The notes beneath the pieces were generated by a model. That model saw nothing but the letters and a program-made list of their open reading frames with translations. It was not told the origin of the DNA and made no database searches. A DNA stretch of 64,000 nucleotides from Doris montereyensis. Taxonomy: Eukaryota > Mollusca > Gastropoda > Nudibranchia > Dorididae. The position numbers were made by a program, and so were the translations under genes. The DNA is taken from positions 27,501 through 91,500 of the forward strand of contig JAXRKP010000569.1 in assembly GCA_037039925.1 (NCBI GenBank), given 5' to 3'. This document shows, piece by piece, positions 1 to 12,099 of the stretch (within the stretch, counting starts at the first letter, position 1; every line of letters starts with the position of its first letter).

Positions 1-650
1 ATACATCACTTCAGGTAGAAAACTTCATTAAATAAAAACGACCATGGGATCATATAGAACCTAACATATTATTATTATTATTTCTCTATTGTGGCCTGGC
101 ATTAAAAGCTTTTTGTCTGAACAAAGAACCACCTCAGAATTATATCCATGTGTAGATATATGAAATGTTTTCATGTCATGTTTTCCTTGAGCAGTATATT
201 CATATGAATCATATTCTCCTAATGTTTATCATTAATTGTTATTGACATAGTGTTATTATTATTGTCAAACCGTGAATAGTGTCAATCTAATTGGATGGGA
301 ATTGCACGGGAATGGTCGATTTGTATCCAACTGTACTCTATCGTTAATTTACCGTATGTACTTTCACATTAATTTGTAATCGGATTCAATTACCCTTATT
401 GCGGTCATTGACATTCTTCAATTTTTACTTCTTCTCAATGAAATGTTATATTACACAATGTTGTATCATATCATGTGCACAAACGTAAATATCAATTGTA
501 TAATATATTTTTAATTACTTATTAATAAAAGGCTCTTTGGCTCTTCTGAACACGGTTGAAGACATTGGTGTTGATATTATTATGTGTTTAAATATGTGTG
601 TGGTTGGCATACCTGTACCAATAAGAATGATTGATAATTATTATTACTAC
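1..650. other. AT-rich intergenic DNA, no gene seen
   Basis: No conserved open frame, RNA gene or recognisable repeat family. A few short ATT runs (about 68-83 and 640-657) and general AT richness are all that stands out. Confidence 0.6.
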
Positions 651-660
651 TAATAATGCT

Positions 661-3600
661 TTCTTTCTTTCTTTCTTTATCAGCTCATCCTGCCTTCCGG
701 TGTATGGGTTTAGATGCCGAAATAATCTTTCTCCAGGCTGCCCTGTCCTGACATTTTCTATTTCTTTCCGTGAATGTTAAATTTCTTTGCCTTAATGACT
801 CTTTTATATCTTCTTCACATTTCTCCGATGTCTGCCTTTTTTTGTCTTTTACCTTGACTTTTTAGCACTGTATACTGCTTTAACTATTCTATTGTCATTC
901 ATTCTGTTAACATGCCCAAACCATCTCTGTTGATTTATTTCTATTTTAGTTTTTATGCCATCTGCTTTGGTTTGATCTCTTATTGTTGTGTTTCTGATTT
1001 TTTCTCTTTTAGTTTTCCCTACCCTCTTCTTAGATATTTCATTTCAGCTGCCTGTACTCTACTGTATTCCTACTGTCTAAGGTCCAGGTTTCACTGCCAT
1101 AGAGAGTAGGACAATAAACTGTGTTGTATACTGCCATTTTGGTTTTTGTTGACAATGCCTTTCTAGATGTTATACATTGCACTTGCCTTTTTGGATTTTC
1201 TGGCTGATTTCTTCTCTTAGTTTTCCCTCAGAGTTAATCATTATTCCTAAGTAATTGTAGCTTCGGATTTGTTCTAAATTGTTCCCGCCCAATTTAAGAT
1301 TTTATGTTTTAACTTCCTACTTATTAGCATTGTTTTGGTTTTCTTTGCATTTACTCTCATTCCTCTTTTATTTAATTCATTATTCGTCATGTTGATATTC
1401 GATTGAACGTCCTTTTCTGATTTTCCAAACAGAACTAAATCTTCAGCAAATGAAAGCATTACTACATTTACTGGTTTGAGCTTCCACATACCTACATTCA
1501 TTTTCTTCCTTTTTGAGAATGCTTTTGCGACTGAATCCATAAATGTGATAAACTTAAAAGGACTTAGAATACAACCATGTCTTACTCCCTGTATCTACAT
1601 CAGATTCTTCAGGTACATTTCCAGCTACTTTCACTGCACATGTTGGTTTTTGGTAGAAACGTGTAATGGCTTCTGTTAACTTTTGCTCGTCGTTGTGTTC
1701 TTTTAAGAAATGCCATATTTCGTCCTCCTCACGGTGTCAAATGCCTTTTCTAAGTCTATAAAATACAGGTGCAAGTCAACGTTTCTCTCTAGGAATGTTT
1801 CTATTATTTGTCTAATTGTAAATATGTGATCTTGTACACTTCTTCCTGGTCTAAATCCACCTTGGTTTTCTTCAATCTGATCCCCTACTCATTTCGAGAA
1901 TCCTGGCATACACTTTTCGTGGTACGCTAAAAGTGTAGTGATATCCCTCTTTAGTTTGAGTATTCCATAGTTGATGCTTTCTCGTGCATTGGTATTACCA
2001 TTCCTTTTTCCAGTCGTCTGGCACCTGTTTGGACTTCCATGCTTGTTAACATATTGCACGTAGTAGTTTACCTGCCTCTCTCCCTTTGTTTTTAATCATT
2101 TCTTGATAAACTTGATCAGCTCCTGGAGCCTTTCCTAATTTCCATTTTCTTATAGCTGTTTGGAGTTCTTTCGTTGATACATCTACATCCTCAGCTATCT
2201 CCTCTGGATTACTTGTTACTCTTACTAATTGATCTTTACTCCTTGTTTCTGGAGAGATTATGTAATTGTTGAAAATATTTTCTCCATATGTCCATGATTG
2301 CGCTGTCTTCTTTTATAATTTCTCTTTTGGCGTTCTTAATTTGTCGTATAGGGCACGCTTTGGACTTTCTCATGCTCTTCATTGCCCCCCCCCCCCCGAA
2401 CAGATTTTGATTTCCTTGATAGCTTCCTTGAAGTCTTTGTCCAAACTCTTCCCATTGTTCCTGTTTTGCTTTCCTTACTTCCTCTTTGGCGACAGTTCTT
2501 TTACTCACGTAATCTATCTTATCCTTTGGTCTCTTTGTTTGCAAGTATTTCTTCCAGGCATCCTTCTTTTCTTTGATCTTAGTCTTGACATTTTCATTCC
2601 ACTATGCTGATGCTGTTCTTTTCCTATCTCCTTTAATTCGTTTCCTACATAGACAACTGAGGAGTGTTTCTTTATACATTTGCCACTCTTCTTCCATTGT
2701 GCTATCATTCAGATCCATCTGCTTTTCACTGATAAATCTTTTGATCCTAGATTGGTATACCTGTTTTACTATGGATTCGTTTAGTTATTTTATTTTGAGT
2801 TTAGTAGCTTTCTCTTCCCTTTTCTGGGTATTTTCTTTAGTCGGTAATCTCATTTTGGCCATCACTAGGTGATGATCACTAAATATTTCTGCTCCTTTGT
2901 TTAACTCTTGCATCCATTGTTTGTAAAAATGGTGGTGCTAACTATTATGTAGTCTATCATTGACTTTTCACATATGTCTTCATGTACTCTTGTATATTTG
3001 TCGATGTCTTTATGAGGAACAAAGGTGTTGGCTATCGTCATATTATTCTTTAGCCAAAAATCTATTAGTCTCTCTCCATTTGGAGAAGTTGTTGTCTCTC
3101 CTTCTTTACCTATTACTCCTCCTGACATTTCTATAGTGTTGCCTACTCTAGCGTTTAAACTCCTAAAACCATTAGTTCCTGTTTGGTTTGAGATTCTCTG
3201 CAGCTATGTGTAAATCGTTTTCGAAGATATCTTTTCTTCTTTGGTGGCATCTTCGTTTGATCCATAAGCTATTAATGATTAAATGTCTCTTTCTTTTGGT
3301 TTTGATATTTACCTCTAATAGCCGTGGGCTTATAAATTTCAACTTTCTAGTAGCTTTTCATGCCTTTTATGCTTTAGGAGGCCTACTCTGATCTAGCTCT
3401 CTCTTTGACATCTACTCCTGAGAAGATTAAAGTATCATTTGGTCTTACATTTTCTATTCCCTGTCCTTTTTTCTTTGTTTCTGTAATGGTGAAAATGTCT
3501 TTCTTGAATTTTTCCATTTCTTCAACTAATTCTAACATTTTTTCATTTTATTGTCCTAATATTCCATGTTCCAAAAATCACAGTCCGTGTTCTTTTCCAG

Positions 3601-3990
3601 AGTCGTCTTCGAAAGTTCAGTCGAATATATCATATTTCTTTCTCTGAATCTGTTTGGTTTTGGATAAGCAGGGGCTTAGCCCACTGTACCCTAGATAGAT
3701 GGTGGGGCTGCCACTTTGAGGCCTCCCTACCGGGCCTTGTTATTTTCTGTCAGGGTTAACTCCCTTAGCTTTTAGTCATTCAAGACTGGCCTGTAAGGCA
3801 GCGGGTTGTCATTTTCTGTCAGTTAACTCCCTTAGCCTTTGGTCAACCAAGACCGGCCTGCAAAGCAGCAGGTTGTTTTCTGTCAGGGTTAACTCGTTTA
3901 GCCTTCGAGCAGCCAAGACCAGCCTGCAAGGCAGCAGGAGACTCGTGGAGGGTGGGACCGCTTAATCCCTGTACCTGTCCACTGCCCGGG
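661..3990 (-). mobile_element. Family-A non-LTR retrotransposon (LINE), near full length, decayed
   Basis: Read on the minus strand this is an endonuclease plus reverse-transcriptase LINE. The 5' end is at CCCGGG (3985-3990), followed by three ~68-bp monomers, then an AP-endonuclease remnant (about 3620-2850, with NGERLIDFWLKNN and IDYIIV), an RT (about 2500-1250) whose catalytic box reads FAEDLVLFG instead of FADD, and a 3' end near 680 closing on a CTTT/AAAG tail (661-678). The coding region is broken into several frames, so the copy is dead. Members of this family are often annotated as 'endonuclease-reverse transcriptase' or 'craniofacial development protein 2-like', which points to an RTE-like clade, but I cannot fix the clade by eye. 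CTAATAAT at 650-657 and 3991-3998 may be the target duplication, though the flanks are low complexity. Confidence 0.85.
3745..3960 (-). repeat. Three tandem 5' monomers of LINE family A
   Basis: Units of about 68 bp, each with GTTAACTCCCTTAG, a 'TTGGTCAGCCAAGAC'-like block, CCTGCAAGGCAGCAGG and TTTTCTGTCAG. Equivalent arrays start the copies at 32829 (two units) and 58925 (three units) and the fragment at 22455-22785 (one unit). The position at the 5' end suggests promoter monomers. That role is inferred. Confidence 0.75.
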
Positions 3991-5220
<1,230 letters not shown>

Positions 5221-5225
5221 CGATG

Positions 5226-6030
5226 GTATATAAAACAACGATACTACTACGTGTACAATGTTATCTGGTCATTAACAGTACTTTCAGTAACGTTAACAGA
5301 ATTAAAAACATGAAAAAACACCCATGATAGTAAATAAATAGTATTAATAGCATAGTAAGATAGAAAAGGACGCGTCTGGCGATAACACTGTAGTGACAGT
5401 GACAGGGTCTACCACCACTGTTCTGTCTAATTTGTTGTCTGTGTGCGTAAATGTTTAGCGTTGTGCAAAGTTTGGTGAGAAAATCCCCAATTGTGTGCAA
5501 ATAAATATGCACCACGTCAATAACTGAACACACCAATCTATTATGACCATGCTTGCCTCATCAAAATGACACGTGAATCGAATTCAAAGAAGGAAACAAA
5601 ATCACCTCGATGATCATACCATCAACTCAACATCGATCGGAATTTTTAGAGAAAGACTGTCACGTCTATAAACTGTCCGTTGTAATGACGCCATTACTGG
5701 TTTCTACAACGTATTATTCAGATTCAAATGAGCCGTAAAATTGTATTCTTCCTCATCACAATTGCCAATCCCCCTATACCAGGGTTTAGGCCACTAACAA
5801 GAGACTTTTACTTGAATGTTACTTGTTCTTATCTTGGGCATTTCTTGTTATGTCCCACAAAATACCTCCTCTCTTCACATCATCCTCTACTAGCCTTCAC
5901 CAGATTATTCGTGGCCTGACCCTAATCCTCAGTCTCCGTGGGTGTCACTGAAGGCTGAGACTGAAAGGCTTGTCTTAGTTGTAGTACTGCTCTGAGGTTT
6001 TCTGAGGGTGCCATTTTAATTCCAGTACAA
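5226..6030. other. No gene or repeat recognised
   Basis: Unique-looking, moderately AT-rich sequence. Open frames are short, lack family signatures and are best taken as chance. Confidence 0.5.
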
Positions 6031-6044
6031 GTTACAAGTCGTAT

Positions 6045-6330
6045 TTCGTCAGTGTGCAAACATTTTGGCCTTTATCATTTTCGGTAATTTTGAGAAAAAA
6101 CGGAAAAACAAACTCTCTTGGCCCGACTCAGCCAGTGACATTAGCCAAAATGAAACGTCAATGATAACTCAGGAATGCCTCGGCACATTTCATCCTCATT
6201 TACAATGATAATAGATCATAGGTTTAGGAGCGTTAAAATGAATCAATTTCATATCGGCCTACGTCTATGATAGCACACTGATGATTTATACAATTTTAGT
6301 TGCCCCCCTCCTCCCCTTATTTTACTATGC
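6045..6330 (-). repeat. Interspersed repeat family D, copy 1
   Basis: The reverse complement of about 6050-6290 aligns by eye at roughly 75% with 27236-27430. Shared blocks include GGCTGAGTCGGGCCAA, GCATTCCTGAG and TGATTCATTTTAAC. A C/G-rich block (GCCCCCCTCC here, GGAGGGGGGCGG at 27491) follows in both. No coding capacity is visible and the element class is unknown. Confidence 0.6.
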
Positions 6331-6714
6331 AGTTCTACTGGGTCACCTCCGCCCCCATTTTATCTTCTTCCTACTGCTTGCAAATTAGCGTTCAGTATTA
6401 TATATTATAATACATACATATTGGATTCCGCCAATGAATTCAATACGTTTCCCTGCTGTATCAGGGGAAGCATTAAATGAGACTGCTTAAACTCCATGGC
6501 CTAAATAAGGTGACAAATGAACAAAAGGGAATTGCCTATGTGAATTCTCTTGAACTAGTAATTGGGAAGCGAAATATTGTTGGAATACATACTAACAGTC
6601 ACCGTTCTGTCTTCTTTGGTGGAGACAAACACTTTTTCCTACGTTTCCTTCACTTATTTGGTGGAGTCATCACTTATTATTGTCGCCCACCACTTTTGAC
6701 TTCATCGACTGGAA
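6331..6714. other. No gene recognised
   Basis: Mostly unique sequence. A chance open frame at 6477-6791 overlaps the repeat that follows and shows no family signature. Confidence 0.45.
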
Positions 6715-6850
6715 AGTGGGCACCACTGCTAGGTCCTCCTTCTTTTCTTCTTCTTTTTTCTCGTGCCTTTCTTACTGCTGTTTCCACGTAATTCACGATG
6801 AGATCATCGCGTGTGGTGGACTGGGTAAATTTCTATTAAACAAACAAACA
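6715..6850 (-). repeat. Interspersed repeat family C, degenerate copy
   Basis: Minus-strand match to the ~150-bp family also seen at 10785, 16703, 26082, 34717 and 52275. It keeps the 'AAATTTACCCAGTCCACCAC' end (6815-6835), the CAAACAAACAAA run and the GACCTAGCAGTGGTGC end. Confidence 0.5.
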
Positions 6851-7225
6851 AATAAGACTTCCCTCCACTGTGGCTGTTTAATAATTCTTTACAAACGTAT
6901 ACATTTGTAAATATGTTGTGAGTGTATGGAAAAGCTGTGTGTAAGTTGAAGTGAAAGCAACTCATTGGTTCACACTTACAGAAATGACTAATACTAATAA
7001 TGTACTAGATCTAGTATTAGTAAGCCCCGTCGCTCGAGTCTTGAGCGAGGAGGAAACGAATACATTTACAGGTAATAATCTACGTTCTACACAGGCAAAA
7101 GTGCACGGTGTTACTGTTACAGTAAACTGTGTGTTATTGTTAATAACTGAATAATGAGGAGAAGAAGAACGTTCCTTCAAGATGTTGACAATGACGTAAG
7201 GCATGATTTTTATTCATTTTAAGCC
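6851..7225. other. No gene recognised
   Basis: Contains a perfect 14-bp palindrome TACTAGATCTAGTA at about 7003 and a small hairpin CGCTC/GAGCG at about 7030. No product is apparent. Confidence 0.4.
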
Positions 7226-7985
7226 ATCCGTCATATCAATGTGAACAACATTCTTATTGACAAAAATACAATCGAAGCCAGTGGATCTGTCAGAAATCTA
7301 GGTTTCCTCTTCGACCAAACTCTATCAATGAACGACCACATCAACAAAATCAAACAAAAAATGCTACATAAACCTGAGATGTATCCACAAAATTGATCGG
7401 TACTTAGATGAAGAAGCGACCAAAACTGTTGGTACAAACATTTGTCATCAGTCATCTCGACTACTGCAATGCTCTTCTTTACACCATCTCAACTCGTCAA
7501 ATGAAAAAATCTCCAAAAAATAAAAAAATCAGTGCGCCCACGTTGTTACCAAAACGAAATCAAGAGAACACATAACGCCAGTTCCAATAACTCCCACACT
7601 CCCATTTCATAAACGTATTGAATTTAAGATCGCAGGCACTGTATTCAACTCAATACATGGAACAGAACCTAAATATCTTGCTGTGCTATTACAATCCTAT
7701 CATTCACCACGTCCTCTTAGGTCACAGAGTAAATTCCTCCTGACCACACCTATTCCAAAACAAAAATAGGTGAGAAAGCCTTCTTATTCAATGGACCTAA
7801 CATCTGGAACTCTCTTCCAACCGCCATCAAGAACAGCCAAAACATTTTCTCATTTAAGAAAATGTTAAGGACACATTTTTTTCGAGACATATTTGTCACC
7901 TTGTTGTAAATTGACTCAATTGTGGATTATTGACATCGTAAAGCGTTTAGAGCATTACTATGTATAAGCGCTATATAAATCTAAA
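7226..7985 (+). mobile_element. CR1/L2-type LINE, 3' end (RT C-terminus and tail), pseudogene
   Basis: Broken frames spell the C-terminal hallmarks of CR1/L2-group reverse transcriptases: NLGFLFDQTLSMNDHINKI, then a 'SHLDYCNALLY' block, then GEKAFLFNGPNIWNSLP near the end and a stop. The sequence closes with GCGCTATATAAATCTAAAC and runs straight into (ATT)n, the usual tail of such elements. It is 5' truncated and has stops and frameshifts. The same protein tail occurs on the minus strand at 53655-53965. Confidence 0.85.
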
Positions 7986-8002
7986 CATTATTATTATTTT
8001 GA

Positions 8003-8062
<60 letters not shown>

Positions 8063-8105
8063 TATTATTATTATATTACAATTATTATTATTATTATTAT
8101 TATTC

Positions 8106-8145
<40 letters not shown>

Positions 8146-8183
8146 GATTATTATTATTATCATTACAATTATTATTATTATCA

Positions 8184-8254
<71 letters not shown>

Positions 8255-8258
8255 TATA
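7986..8258. repeat. (ATT)n microsatellite grown from a LINE tail
   Basis: About 270 bp of ATT units with occasional C or G interruptions, starting exactly where the LINE 3' end stops. Poly-Ile and poly-Tyr frames here are spurious. Confidence 0.95.
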
Positions 8259-9160
8259 TGAATAATATCATTATGTAGTTGTTTAAAATATCAATTCAGA
8301 GCAGACTCTACGGTTGACTGACGTCATAATCGGTGACGGGAACCCTGTACCTTACTCAGGATTTTGATACCATGTCATGAATCCTGGAAAGCAAAAGGTG
8401 AATTTAGTTCATTAACTGATCGATAATTTTATTCTAGAAAACAAAATCTCAATTACTTGTAGCCCGACATGTATTAAAAACACAAAAAACAAATAGGGTC
8501 GCCATTTTCCCAAATACATGTAAATGTGTCCATTTGAGGTTTCACTTCAGCATATTAACAACTGAAAATAAATAGATCCAATGCTTTTGTTTTTAAACAA
8601 AGGACTGTTTGTTTATCGATGTTTCAAATACAGATTATCTTACTTAATAATAATAAACTATACGGCCCAGTGAAATTGTCTACCTTGTGCATGCGGTCCT
8701 TCCACTTACTTTTTTTACACCGTGAAAAGTTTGCCCACCCCTGGCTTAAACAAAGGATCGTGTGGAAAGTCTAAATATATGCTCTAACTTTGGCTCCCCT
8801 CCAAGGGATATGATTATTTAGTATTGCATGCAGTATTACTACATTATGTACATGTACGTAGGATTGCCTCCTGTGGTTTTGACAAAACGGCTAATTGATT
8901 TGATTTTACGTTCATCCACAACTAAGGTGATCTCGAGGGTTTTGGTAGGATTTTATATTTTGCCCGGACTGTCCTATAAACAGCCAATGCATCACTTCAA
9001 CCTGCCAGAGCTTGAGGAAATCCACGACCGCCAATGCCTTGCCTCTGGACTACCGAGTCTCCCCCTCCCCCTCCACCTAGGGGGCGGTGGGCTAAAGTAG
9101 TAAACACCTGCTTACCCGAAATTAAAAGGTTCAGAGAACAACATACATGTATAAAGTATA
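8259..9160. other. No gene recognised
   Basis: AT-rich, with no conserved open frame. The C-rich stretch at about 9060-9082 is simple sequence. Confidence 0.5.
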
Positions 9161-9167
9161 ATAATTG

Positions 9168-9290
9168 TGATACCGGGACGGACCTTTCCGAGATGATCCT
9201 GGAAACGAACAAGGACTGTGATTTTTGCACCATGGAATTCGAATGTTAGGGCAATAAATTAAAAGAATTAAAATTAGCTGAAGCAATACA
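9168..9290 (+). mobile_element. Short fragment of LINE family A (start of endonuclease ORF)
   Basis: Matches the endonuclease start of the copies at 33160 and 59330: GGAAACGAACAAGGACTGTG, GATTTTTGCACCATGGAA and TTAGGGCAATAAAT. The frame is disrupted and only about 120 bp remain. Confidence 0.75.
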
Positions 9291-9374
9291 TTTTTTATCT
9301 TTAGCAGGTTTTGCTTGTGCTTGTTTTTTTTATTTCATGCTCTTTCGTAACTCATTGTTTTCTTATTCACACAC

Positions 9375-9566
9375 ACATGCTTTTTTCGAGTAAAACCCAC
9401 TCTTCCTGGTCCAAGAAGGCGGATCAACACCTAGTCCCATTGGAGACGGACAAGAAAAAGGAAAGTCCCATGTGCAGATCACAACACTCTGTGCCTGTTA
9501 AGATCCCTTGTCTGTTAACAGGATAATCTGGGTAAAATTCGTAATCAAAATCCTGCCAAAACTCCC
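9375..9566 (+). mobile_element. SINE family B, 5'-truncated copy
   Basis: Aligns with the body of the copies at 26255 and 46251 through CACCTAGTCCCATTGGAGAC, CATGTGCAGATCACAACACT and GTTAAGATCCCTTG. The tRNA-like head is missing. Its 3' end runs into the minisatellite that follows, and the true SINE end (GTGGATGTGGGTAAAATC) reappears on the far side, at about 10682. Confidence 0.8.
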
Positions 9567-10690
9567 AAGACCACCTTACTTGTAGAAAAACTTCCGAGAT
9601 CACCTTACTTGTAGAAAAACTTTCGTGCTCACCTTACTCGTAGAAAAACTTCCGAGATCACTTTACTTGTAGAAAAACTTTCATGGTCACTTTACTTGTA
9701 GAAAAACTTTGTGATCTTGTAGAAAAACATGGTTTACTTGTAGAAAAACTTTTGTGATTACCTCTTGTACTTGTAGAAAAACTTTCGTGCTCACCTTACT
9801 CGTAGAAAAACTTTCGTGCTCACCTTACTCGTAGAAAAACTTTCAGGGTCACCTTACTTGTAGAAAAACTTTCGTGATTACCTTTGTAGAAAAACTTTCG
9901 TGCTCACCTTACTTGTAGAAAAACTTTCGTGATCACCTTACTTGTAGAAAAACTTTCATGGTTACCTTACTCGTGAGAAAAACTTTCGTGATCACCTTAC
10001 TTGTAGAAAAACTTTCATGGTCACCGTGATTACTTTGTAGAAAAAACACTTGTGATCACCTTACTTGTAGAAAAACTTTCATGGTCACCTTACTTGTAGA
10101 AAAACTTTCGTGTGATCATCTTGTAGAAAAAAAACTTGTAGAAAAACTTTCGTGCTCACCTTACTTGTAGAAAAACTTTCGTGATCATCTTACTTGTAGA
10201 AACACTCTTGTGATCACCTTACTTGTAGAAAAACTTTTGTGATTACCTTTGTAGAAAAACTTTCGTGATCACCTTACTTGTAGAAAAACTTTCGTGATCA
10301 CCTTACTTGTAGAAAAACTTTCATGGTCACCTTACTTGTAGAAAAACTTTCGTGATCACCTTACTTGTAGAAAAACTTTCATGGTCTACTTACTTGTAGA
10401 AAAACTTTCGTGATCATCTTACTTGTAGAAAAACTTTCGTGCTCACCTTACTTGTAGAAAAACTTTCGTGATCATCTTACTTGTAGAAACACTTTCGTGA
10501 TCACCTTACTTGTAAAAACTTTCATGGTCACCTTACTTGTAGAAAAACTTTCGTGATCACCTTACTTGTGGAAAAATTCCGAGATCACCTTACTTGTGGA
10601 ATAACTTCTGATATCACCTTACTTGTGGAATAACTTCTGAGATCACCTTGTTTGTATAACAAATTCTGAGATCACGTTACTTGTGGATGT
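9567..10690 (+). repeat. 29-bp minisatellite, about 39 units, inside a SINE
   Basis: Tandem units built on CACCTTACTTGTAGAAAAAC plus TTTCGTGAT, with variants CGTGATC, CGTGCTC, CATGGTC and CCGAGATC and several shortened units. Counting the GTAGAAAAAC box by eye gives about 39. Outer units (CCGAGATCACC at the left, CTGAGATCACC with TTGTGGAATAAC at the right) look most like the SINE, whereas inner units are more alike. There are no unique spacers, so this is not CRISPR-like. Confidence 0.93.
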
Positions 10691-10784
10691 GGGTAAAATC
10701 AGACCCCCCCCCCCCCCCACACACACAAATACCACCAGCTACCTACAAACTATATATAGACCTTTTGAGTTTGCCTTTGACTCT

Positions 10785-10922
10785 GATTTGTTTCATTGAA
10801 ATTTCTCTTGTCCACTATGAGCGGTGATCTCAGGATGAATGAAGAAAGGGGGGTGGGGGAGTTGGAAGATAAGAGAAAGAAGACATATATATAGGACCAA
10901 CCAGCATCGCCCGTCAACCGCC
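10785..10922 (+). repeat. Interspersed repeat family C
   Basis: Starts at TTTGTTTCATTGAAATTT and ends at ACCAACCAGCATCGCC. It keeps the order seen in other copies: a 'CTTGTCCACTATGAG' block, then 'GATCTCAGGATGAATGAAG', then a purine-rich stretch. It is non-coding. Confidence 0.65.
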
Positions 10923-10925
10923 TGC

Positions 10926-11255
10926 GTTAATGAAAGAGTGTTTCATGATCCTTCATGATGTGAACAGTGGACTAACAGTGGACGAAGGATACTTACTTAC
11001 ATGTACATACTACTTACTGTTACTCTCTCCTTGTACCGTCAGGAGGAGTACACTGTACATAGATATATCTACACCTAACGGCCTTGAGACTGTGGATAGA
11101 ATGCTGATACCAGTCTCTTGTACTTTTAGCCATATTTAGTTTATTGTAGGTTTGAATATGATGAAGTTGTAGTTAAAGATTAAAAAAAAAAAGGTAACCA
11201 TGCACAAATAAATGCTCGCCAACTTAACAAGATGAATTTCTAGTTAATAATTCAT
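10926..11255. other. No gene recognised
   Basis: Unique-looking sequence. The chance frame at 10930-11139 has no family signature. Confidence 0.45.
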
Positions 11256-11261
11256 TGTGGC

Positions 11262-11560
11262 AGTGGCATCAGTGGCCGAGTAGTTACGCTGTCGGGCTTG
11301 GGATCATGAGGTCCCGGGTTCGAATTTTAGCAAAGCTAAATCCGACATAGTGTTCCTTAGAAATATACTTAACACTCGACCCGGGTAAAAAATGAGTACA
11401 TGTACAAGTAAGCACTAGCCTGGAAAGTTGTCGACTAGCGGCCTGTCCAAGAGGTGATCATTCACATTCTCACCGCATTCCCCTTCATGCTATAGAAACC
11501 AGGATACGATCCGGCTCTATGGGCCATAATGGCCGTGAAGGAACTTTGCTGATACAATGT
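11262..11560 (+). mobile_element. SINE family A (tRNA-derived)
   Basis: The tRNA-like head has an A box (GTGGCCGAGTAGTTA at about 11273) and a B box (GGGTTCGAATT at about 11318). The body continues with AAGCACTAGCCTGG and ATAATGGCCGTGAAGG. Related copies are at 16360 (-), 25855 (+), 29105 (-), 44271 (-) and 48060 (+). It is not a functional tRNA gene because the acceptor stem is not closed. Confidence 0.8.
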
Positions 11561-11730
11561 ATATGTAAATTGATTGAAATCCATCCGGTCTATCACTATT
11601 TATCGGTCACTATTATCTATATATTTATTTGCTGGTTTTATATGTGTACAAATTATATAATAATTTAATAAATAGACATTTCAAACAAGAACACATTTTT
11701 CACTCTATGTATAATAAATAATATGTATAC

Positions 11731-11889
<159 letters not shown>

Positions 11890-12099
11890 ACACACACTCG
11901 ACAGACAGACGGAGAAAGAGAGATGATTAAGAGAAAGACAAAAGGGCAAATAAAAGGATGAGAATGAGATACTCACATATTATTATATATATATGAACAT
12001 GTCACACTCACAAAAAAATCAAATCATATTTCAGTTTTCACCAAGTCATTATGAGATGTCTAATAAAAACCCAAGACAGCATGAGTGTGGATATTTAAC

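Noticed and set aside
2266..2872. Hydrophobic plus-strand proteins
   Set aside because: Antisense to the Lys-rich LINE RT region, which yields Phe/Leu-rich shadows. The same applies at 34976, 60066-60678 and 61276.
9567..10690. CRISPR-like array
   Set aside because: Units are contiguous with no unique spacers, the host is an animal genome, and the unit derives from a SINE.
11262..11340. tRNA gene
   Set aside because: A and B boxes are present but stems do not close and the sequence continues as a repeated SINE body. Same for 26255, 46251 and 29345.
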